A stretch of DNA of 64,000 bases from assembly GCA_027422505.1 (NCBI GenBank), contig JAPQWV010000736.1:62001-126000 (forward strand), read 5' to 3'. The notes under the pieces are model-generated. The model was not told the origin of the DNA. It searched no databases and saw nothing but the letters and a program-made list of their open reading frames with translations. Within the stretch, counting starts at the first letter, position 1. Every line of letters starts with the position of its first letter. Positions 55,675 through 64,000 of this stretch are shown piece by piece. This DNA is from Craterostigma plantagineum (lineage: Eukaryota; Streptophyta; Magnoliopsida; Lamiales; Linderniaceae). The position numbers were made by a program, and so were the translations under genes.

Positions 55675-58315
55675 TGTCAGGACCCGTCGTCCCGCCCTCG
55701 TATTCCGTTCTAATCCTAAGTATCTAATGCTTTGTTATCGCGCAAAAGCGTAAATGCGAATAAAATTTTTCCTTTTAAAACTACGTGCGGAAGTCTTATA
55801 CACATGTCAAAAGAATGTTCGCAAATCGTTCTACAATTCGTCGTAGTCATGTCTATACAGAAGACAAGTGTGGGTGTGTGTGTGTGTGTGTGCAGCCAAA
55901 AGCTTCCTATGCGCCCAGCCTTCACAGGTCGTCATCCATACACACACTCCCACCTCAAAAGCAGCCGGATAGCTTCAAAAGATCGGCCTCGCATAAAAGT
56001 CGGATCACGTACCGTGATCGTCGGTACCTACAGCACGTAACATAAACAATGAGCCACCGAGGCTCAGTAAGCAGAAATTATGCATGTATGCACGTGTCCT
56101 AACGAACGACAATCCACGCCGTCGTTTTCTAACGCTCATACTCTTTTTCTCATACTCTTACTTCATACGGGCCCTCGGCTTTCAGTCCCACTATACGCCA
56201 TCCTTAAAATTCTCAAGTGTGGAGGTTCACACACTAGAAGGTCACCTGAAGGAATCTTCCCTTACTCAGTGTGGCCTCCACGCGAGCGCTTCTCACTGGT
56301 AGCCAACACCGAGCCACTAACCACGGAGGTCACCCGAAGGAATCTTCCCTCTTGGTAGTGCTTTACACGCTAGAAGGTCACCCGAAGGAATCTTCCGTTA
56401 CTCAGCGTGTGCCCCGGGCCGCATCCTCCAGGTTGCATCTCCCGCATACGGGGTATTTCCCCCAGCCTCTTATACAGGCCTTATAGCTTCATTCGCCTTA
56501 CTGGCTGCACAGGGGAAGCCGTGACTCTTCATTCGAGTCGACACAGACGCCACTATCGGCGAGTATACATCGCACACAGGCGATCTTACGCACGCTCATA
56601 CCTCGCGTCTTATATACTACGCATGCGTGCAAATGCTCATGCTATGCTCATGTACATATTCTAATCATGCCATCATGCACATAATTTAATCGTATCATAC
56701 GTACACATTTCATACAAAATTCACGAGCACGTAATTCACATAATTGGACGCAGGCAAGTTACGTGTCGTAGTTGAATTTCTACTTACCTGTAGTCCAAGC
56801 TCAATTAGCGTATTGCCTCGTGAACCTCCTAACGTTCGACCTTTTTAAATAAAAAGGGTTAATTTGTTAGTACCCTGCTTTCTTAGCTAATTCATCGAAA
56901 TAATTTAATTCTGTCTTATTACTTATTTGGACTTGTATAAATTTTCTAGACTCCAATTCATATAGCTAGGCGAAAGTGATTAGGACTTGGTATCAATCGA
57001 TCTTTAATTGGTTCAATTCCAATCAAGTTTCGATCCCTAAGAGATTTCTCACTTATCATCTAAATTCCTTACACTATAAGCTCGGCGAAAGTCGCTTGAT
57101 TCTACTAGGTTTCGCCCGAAACCATGTGGGTTTCGCCGAGTTTTTCCTTCGATCGAGAGTTCCCCTTTCGATCGATTTACGAGTTTCGCTCGTCGATTGC
57201 ATGTGCATGGGCGAGTTTCGCCGCGTTTCTTCGTTGGCATGGCGTCACTACTTTCGCCCGAAACTATGCATGGTGAAAGGGTTAATTTGATCCGATTGCA
57301 TGGGCTTGGGGTTGAGTTTCCCCGAGATCTATATCGGTCGAGACTCGCCTTTCATTAGTTAATTTCGATCGATTTTATAGATTGGACTTGAGTTTCGATC
57401 GATACTCATGTGTTAAAATGAGTTTCGGTCAAAACTCATATCTTATTGAGTTTACTATTCAGAACTAATTTGAATCAAATTGAATTCATGTTTCTCACGT
57501 CGCTCGAAACATAAAAATCAATTTCCTAATTTCGATCGAAACTCAACTGTTCATTTGGTCGAAACTGCTTTCTTTCCAAATTTTCCAGTCGACAGTTCTG
57601 CATTTCATCCTTTCTTGTTACCCAAATCGTGTGATTCCCTCTTACAGCAGAATATCTAAGTTGTAAGTTGTATATAAACCATCCTAGAACTGATTTTACT
57701 TAAATCGGGACTAACGCTAATTTATATCTCGCATTTAAGGTTTCGGTGTTCTTCTTCAACTACTTTGCTTTTAATACCATTAATACCTTCAACTACACCT
57801 AAGATACGAAATTAAAAGCTTGAGGAGGGTATTCACTTACAAATCTCGAAATCCTTAGCTAGTTGAGGTGCTCTTTGTTCGATTTCTGTCTCGGCTCCTT
57901 TCTCCTTCTTGCTTTTCGCACTTTTTCTTAAGTGGTTTTGTGAGGTTTAATTATTAGTAGATATTTGTCTTGGCTTTTGAGGGTTAGGACATGGGCTTTT
58001 CCAAATTTTAGGGAAATTGGTCCCTCCATGTGGGCCTTTCCACAATTGGACCTAAATATTGATTTCTTGTCCAATATTAATTAAATCCTAGTCCAATCTA
58101 TCATTTGCCATTTCCGAAAATTTGCCCTTCCAATTTTGGGTTCATAATGGACCCAAAGTCCTTCGAACTTAATTGCACATAATTCGCGTAGCATTCACGA
58201 GCATAAAATTCATAACATCGCATACGCATATATCATATACGAAATTAACGTAAAATCACATAAGTCATACACGTAATTTATTGGCCGACCTAATTTGCGG
58301 GGACCGGGTCCTACA
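55675..58315 (-). repeat. Chromovirus C LTR, unit 2
   Basis: 2641 bp. It differs from unit 1 LTR by about fifteen substitutions counted by eye and by a longer GT tract (about 55870-55892). The hairpin TGAGCC-ACCGA-GGCTCA at 56050-56066 keeps its stem although the loop base differs from unit 1. Confidence 0.93.
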
Positions 58316-58350
58316 TCCTCCCCCCCTTAAGGAGGATTTCGCCCCCGAAA

Positions 58351-60043
58351 TCAACCCGTGTGAAACAACTCGGGGTAACGAATTCTCATTTCGTCCTCCC
58401 GTTCCCATGTGGCTTCTTCCGTAGAATGGTTCCGCCATAACACTTTCACTAGAGGAATATCTTTATTCCTAAGTCTCTTGGTCTCGTACATCAATATCTC
58501 CACCGGAACCTCTTCGTAACTCAGATCCGGTTTTAATTGTTGATGTAGGGACTCATTTCCTAGGACATGATTCGTGTCGGCTAGATACTTTCGTAGGGTT
58601 GAGACGTGGAACACGTCATGTACTTGTGATAATGATGCTGGCAGCTCTAGTCGATAGGCTACTTCACCAACCCTTTTTACTATTCGAAATGGGCCAATAT
58701 ACCTAGGGCTTAGTTTTCCTTTCTCCCAAATCTCTTCACGCCCTTCATTGGCGATACCTTAATGAACACCATATCCTTTTCTTCGAATTCCAGTGGTCGA
58801 CGTCTTTGATCTGCGTAACTTTTATGTCGACTCTGTGCCCTTCGCATTCTTTCTCGTATCGTAGAAACGGCTTCCGTCATTTCTCGTACTATATCGGGAC
58901 CTAACATCGCCCGTTCTCCGACCTCGTCCCAATGTACTGGGGACCTGCACATACGCCCATATAGTCTTCGTACGGGGCCATCCCAATGGTGACGTGGTAG
59001 CTATTGTTGTACGAGAACTCGATCAGTGGGAGGTACCTACTCCAATTCCCTTTGAAATCGAGTACACACGCTCGGAGCATGTCCCCTAGCGTCTGAATCG
59101 TTCGCTCGGATTGACCGTCCGTCTGCTGATGGTAGGCGGTACTAAAAGATAGCTTCGTTCCCATCGCCTTTTGCAAGCTCGTCCAGAACTTCGACAGAAA
59201 TCTGGAGTCGCGATCCGAGACTATCGACGATGGAACGCCGTGTAGTCGTACTATCTCCTGAATGTACAGCTCTGCGTATCGTTCCATGGAGAACGTCGTA
59301 CCAATCGGTAGGAAATGGGCAGACTTGTTTAATCGGTCGACGATCACCCAAATCGCGTCATGCCCTTTGGCGTTCTTCGGTAGCCCTATTACGAAATCCA
59401 TGGTAATGTTATCCCATTTCCATTCCGGAATGGGTAACGGTTGCAGAGTTCCTGCCGGCCTTTGATGCTCGGCTTTTATCTGCTGACACGTCAGGCATTG
59501 ACTTACGAAGGTTGCGATGTCCTTTTTCATGCCTGGCCACCAGTAATTTTCCTTTAAGCCTCTGTACATCTTCGTTGCTCCTGGATACTGAGTATGCAGT
59601 GGCATGTGCTTCCATCATTATCGTTCTTCGTAGTTCAGCATCGTCTGGCACGTACAACCAGTCCTTGAAGTACAGCCGTCCGTCTTCCCGTATTATGAGG
59701 TCTCCTGTCGGTTGTTCCGGCGGCGCTTCTTTGATCTTCGTGTAAAGCTCATCTCCTTCCTGCGCCGTCTTAATTTGTTCTAGCAGCGTGGGTTGCAGAG
59801 TTAAAGCTGCTAGTAGCGTCTCAACTTTACCTAGTTGTACAACTTCTACTTCCAGCAGTTGCAGTTCAGCACTCACTGCTTTTCGGCTTAAGGCATCGGC
59901 TACTACATTTGCCTTGCCTGGGTGGTAGTTGATTACGCAGTCGTAATCCTTAACTAACTCTAACCACCTCCTCTGCCTCATATTCAGCTCCTTTTGGGTA
60001 AAGAAGTACTTGAGGCTCTTGTGGTCATCTCGCACCGCTCTCC
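58351..60043 (-). pseudogene. Chromovirus C RNase H end, integrase and chromodomain, unit 2
   Basis: Nearly identical to 48568-50260, with the same four frame breaks. One difference: the codon before QVHDMF is Ser here and Leu in unit 1. Catalytic Asp, Asp and Glu of the integrase are present but split over frames. Confidence 0.9.
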
Positions 60044-62281
60044 ATAGAGGTAATGCCTCCAGATCTTGAGAGCAAAGACCACTGCCGCCAACTCTAAGTC
60101 GTGCGTCGGATAATTCTTCTCGTACTCCTTCAGTTGACGAGAAGCGTATGCCACTACATTCCCGTTCTGCATTAGCACACATCCTAACCCGTTCTTCGAC
60201 GCATCACTATACACGGTGAACCCTCCAGTTCCCGAAGGTATCGTGAGAACTGGGGCCGTCGTCAGCCGTTCCTTCAGCTCTTGGAAGCTTTGTTCACATT
60301 CTGCGATCCATTGAAACTGCGTGTTCTTCCGGGTCAGCCTCGTCAGTGTTGATGCTATCTTCGAGAAATCCTTGATGAACTTCCTGTAGTAACCCGCCAG
60401 ACCGAGGAAACTCCGTACTTCCGTTACATTGGTCGGTCTGGGCCAATTGCTAATGGCTTCTATCTTGTTCGGGTCTACAGAAATCCCTTCTCCTGATACT
60501 ATATGCCCCAAGAAGGCGACTTGGTCGAGCCAAAATTCGCACTTCTTGAACTTGGCATACAGTTGCTTGTCCCGTAAGGTGCTCAGAACTATTCTCAGGT
60601 GTTCTTCGTGCTCCTCTTTCGTCCTTGAGTAGATTAGGATGTCGTCTATGAAGACGATGACAAACCTATCTAGATAGGTTTTGAACACCCGTTTCATTAA
60701 GTCCATAAAAGCTGCGGGCGCATTAGTTAGCCCGAATGGCATCACTAGGAACTCGTAATGGCCATAACGGGTACTAAAGGCCGTCTTCGGAACATCTTCC
60801 TTCCAGATCCTCAATTGATGATAGCCCGACCTTAGATCGATCTTGGAGAAAACCGTTGCACCTTGCAGTTGATCGAACAGATCGTCTATCCTAGGGAGTG
60901 GGTACTTGTTCTTGATTGTCAACTTATTCAACTCCATGTAGTCTATGCATAACCGCATGGATCCATCCTTCTTCTTCACGAGCACCGGCGCTCCCCAGGG
61001 GGAGAAACTCGGCTGTATGAACTCCTTCTGCATGAGTTCGTCGAGTTGATCCTTTAACTCCTTCATTTCTGTCGGTGCTAGCCGATATGGGGTCTTGGAT
61101 ACTGGTGCCGCTCCAGGTACCAGATCTATAGCAAACTCTATTTCCCTTTCGGGTGGTAGTCCCGGTAACTCCTCGGGAAATACATCGGGGAAGTCCTTGA
61201 CTATCGGCACTTCCTCGAATTTCGGGGAGGCGTTCTCTTCCGATTTGATAGCGAATACAAGATAGGCTTCGCACCCTGATCTGATCAGTCGTTGGGATTT
61301 CAACGCTGATATCCTAGAGATCATGGCCCCTTTACTAGTCCCTCCAAACTTAAGGGGTTCATCCCCGTCCGTATTGAGCGTGACTATCTTGCGGTGGCAG
61401 TCTATGACAGCTCCGTACTTCGATAGCCAATCCATTCCAAGGATCACCTCATAATCATTCATGGGAATAATTATGAGGTCTATGGGCAGTTCCTTATCCC
61501 CGATTACTATTGGGCAATCCCTTAGAACGTGGTTAGTTTGGGTGGGATTCCCGTTCGGAACTGTTACCCTAAACTCGCACTCAGCTCGGTGAGGCGTGAC
61601 TGCTACCCTCGTGACGTACTTAGTAGATGCGAATGAATGAGTCGCCCCCGAGTCGACTAGGATGCAGGTGGGGGTTTGATAGATAAGGAGGGTACCTGTT
61701 ACCACGGCCGGGTTGTTTTCCGCTTCTTCGGATGTCAGAGTATAGACCCGGGCCGATACCATCGGTGGTGCTGCTTGATTTCCAGCTTGGCTTCCGGATC
61801 CACCTTCCGAACATGCCCTCAGATAATGGCCCGTTTTGCCACATTTGAAGCAGACGGCGTTCTGGGAGTTGCAGACTCCCGTGTGCCTCCGTGCACACTT
61901 CGGGCATACGGGTAGGTCCAACTGGGGTCTACCCTGATTGGGGTTGAACTGTGGGGGTGGTCCAGGTCGATTCTGGAATCCCTGCTTCCCTGCCTTGGCA
62001 ATTAATTGCCGCTTCGGATTGCCCCCGCTCCCTTGCGGCCCTTGTACGAATTTGCGCTTTGCTTCTTGGGCGCGAGAAATCCTGGCCTCTGCCTGCTCCG
62101 CCACAAGTGCTCTCTCAGCCACTTGTGCATACGTGGCCCCTTGTATTCCCGCCATACTTACATCCCGGTACAGCTCGGGCTTCAACCCTTCCATGAACCG
62201 CTCGATCTTGAGCGCATCCGTGCTAACCATATGAGCAGCAAACCTTGAAAGCTGCTCGAACTTCCTGATGTACTCCGCCAC
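59984..62281 (-). pseudogene. Chromovirus C gag end, protease, reverse transcriptase and start of RNase H, unit 2
   Basis: A 765-codon frame equivalent to 50195-52501. It has the normal F-I-D-D polymerase motif. A three-base deletion near 60980 removes one Phe from the conserved GAPVLFV stretch, and one Ala in SALKAQ is Ser. CCHC knuckle and protease DSG are intact. The frame ends at the same RNase H break. The gag N-terminal part lies beyond the window, on the other side of the nested LTR. Confidence 0.93.
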
Positions 62282-64000
62282 TGTGGCGACCCTACTTCCT
62301 AATTAAAATAATTGGCGGATTTCCGCAACAGAAGTCGCGGAGGACCCGATTTATTGAAAATTTTTAATAAAATAATTTACATTATATATATATATATCAA
62401 AAGTCGGGTTTTACAAAAAGCGTCATATCTACACACCGGGCCGAAGCCCCAAAATCTATCCCGACTAAACTAAACTACGCCTCTCCACAGGTCGCGTCCC
62501 ATGTACCGCTCCGCCCTCAAAAGCCCGTGGAGTTACCGCCGCCAGCCCGCCTACAGCGAACCCTGACACCCATCGGTGTCGGGCGCAGTCTCACCTATAA
62601 AATAAAACCCTAAGCAAAAACGCCAAGTAGGTGGTTGTAAAAACATGCAATGCATATGCGTGCGTGCACTCAACCCAATCCCATGTCCTCACACATGAAA
62701 TATGCACGCTCGACCTGTCTCACATCTCATCGCATATCAGGGCCCGAGGCTAGACTCGGCACCCACGCGCGCATGGCAAGGTACGCCATAATGATGCGGT
62801 AGCCCACGCCGGCCGTGCCGGGTCGCTCCTTCCGCACACGATCTCAACCCGACGGTGTTACACCTCGGTGTAACTCCCCGAGTAGTCTACCACTAACTCG
62901 GGTAGACAGGAATCTCACATCTGTCTGCCGTCCCTGAGCCAATATAATATCGGTGGTGTGCACCTCGGGTGGCTCAATCCCGAGTAGATGGGTGTCGCAA
63001 ACCCCCTCTCCCACCAGGTGCCCTATCGAGTCTAAACCTGACTACCAACATCGGTAACTCTACCCCACTCATCCGACACCGTAAGGCGTCACCGTATAAA
63101 TACGGTACAACATCTATCTCCCACGTGCATGTCGTGAAAGTGCACATATAAATAATCACATATCACGCAAACACCGAACCGATTGTTTTAAAATCCAAAA
63201 ATAATATTTATAATTTAAAATATGGGTTGACCCGAAAATATATGTTATGATGCGAGACTATTTTATTTGAAAGTGATTTGGGCTTAAAACCATTTTATTT
63301 AAAATATTTGGGCCTGAAATAGGGCAAAAGCCCAAAAACTAAATTCGCTGGTCAACTCACACCAAAATCGGTCAAAGCCCAATTAAAATCGCCCGAAACC
63401 CACTTGGTCAACCCGCGAAAGTCGAGTCAACACCCGATTTCACGAATCGCCCGATTCTGCGTTAAAAACTCTGGTCAACCCGCGAAAGTAAGGTCAACGC
63501 CCGATTTCGTGCGACTTTCGGCGATTTCGCAAATCGTCCGATTTAACGCTCGAAGCCCGATTTGAATCTCGCAAATCGCCCGATTTTCCTTTACAGGAAT
63601 CACCCCGTGATTTGAAATCGGCCCGCGAAACCCAAAATCGGCCCGGCGCTATCTCACAACTCGCGAAAAGCTTCAGCCCGCGAAACACGAGCTCTGGCCC
63701 GCGAAAACCTGCTTCTTCTCACACATTAAAATCAGTTGGGCCCACGAAACACTTTCGCGACCCGAAACTCCAAATCGGCCAATCCCTATTCTTTTAAAAT
63801 CATTTTTCGCCCGATTTACACTCAACTCAGGCCCGCGATTTATAAATCGCCCGAAACCTTCAAATCGCCTGACTACTATTCCATCGAAACTCAATTTCAT
63901 GCTAAAAACCCTAATTTTCCCAGAAATTCAACAAGTTCTTCATCGAATAAACACATCAATTAAATCATACCGTCCAAGAACTCATATATTGAGTTCAAAG
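62277..64000 (-). mobile_element. Solo LTR D prime inserted in chromovirus C gag, unit 2 (cut by window end)
   Basis: GCCAC at 62277-62281 is followed by TGTGGCGACC at 62282, exactly as in unit 1. The 1.72 kb visible differs from LTR D at about a dozen positions by eye. The same insertion point means the LTR was carried along in the tandem duplication and did not insert twice. The right end is outside the window. Confidence 0.93.

Larger units (their letters stand above)
45531..64000 (-). repeat. Tandem array of chromovirus C units (LTR-internal repeats)
   Basis: The order from left is: internal end (45531-45898), LTR (45899-48532), full internal region with nested solo LTR (48533-55674), LTR (55675-58315), and internal region (58316-64000, continuing). 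The start-to-start period of the LTRs is 9776 bp. The first LTR is bordered on its left by a primer-binding site, not host DNA, so the array holds parts of at least three units. Units are nearly identical, including shared frameshifts and the same nested LTR. Confidence 0.93.

Overview
The window looks like heterochromatic, gene-free DNA from a flowering plant nuclear genome. No host gene, tRNA or rRNA is recognisable. Almost every base can be assigned to transposable elements: Athila-like Ty3/gypsy elements, several families of Tekay/Del-like chromoviruses (initiator-Met primer site, C-terminal chromodomain, LTRs near 2.5 kb), a Ty1/copia integrase fragment, a 5'-truncated L1-type LINE with a plant zf-RVT domain, and a tRNA-derived SINE. 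This combination is typical of angiosperm, probably eudicot, pericentromeric DNA. The species cannot be read from the sequence.

Layout. 1-8462 is the 3' half of an Athila-like element on the + strand: RNase H/integrase remnants, a spacer, a broken env-position ORF with a coiled-coil tail, a nested LINE fragment, polypurine tract and 3' LTR. 8463-8506 plus 18065-19510 is a truncated chromovirus LTR, split by a 9.56-kb chromovirus (element A, 8507-18064, minus strand, target duplication CATGG). A copia integrase scrap (19511-19880) and the 3' end of a second Athila-like element (about 19900-22950) follow. 22951-24438 plus 31156-32079 is another LTR (E), split by a pol-deleted chromovirus (element B, 24439-31150, target duplication TTAAC) and also carrying a SINE. 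32080-32637 is unassigned.

32638-45529 is a second copy of 2665-24870 that lacks element A. The interval 2665-32637 was therefore apparently duplicated in direct tandem. Element A then entered copy 1, and copy 2 was cut off inside the LTR of element B. The Athila-like env, the LINE, both Athila-like LTRs, the copia scrap and LTR E all recur there.

45531-64000 is a tandem array of a third chromovirus (C, minus strand): internal-LTR-internal-LTR-internal, with a period of about 9.78 kb. Each internal region has its gag gene split at the same base by the same solo LTR (D, target duplication GCCAC). The array continues past the window.

All coding regions are transposon gag, protease, reverse transcriptase, RNase H, integrase or env-position remnants. 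All carry frameshifts or stops, so nothing here can be autonomous as read. The most interesting signals are structural: an empty/filled pair for element A, tandem duplication of already nested elements, family-specific short-motif fields in the LTRs, TCACGGCCGTGA palindrome arrays, and small hairpins in the R/U5 part of several LTR families whose stems survive sequence change.
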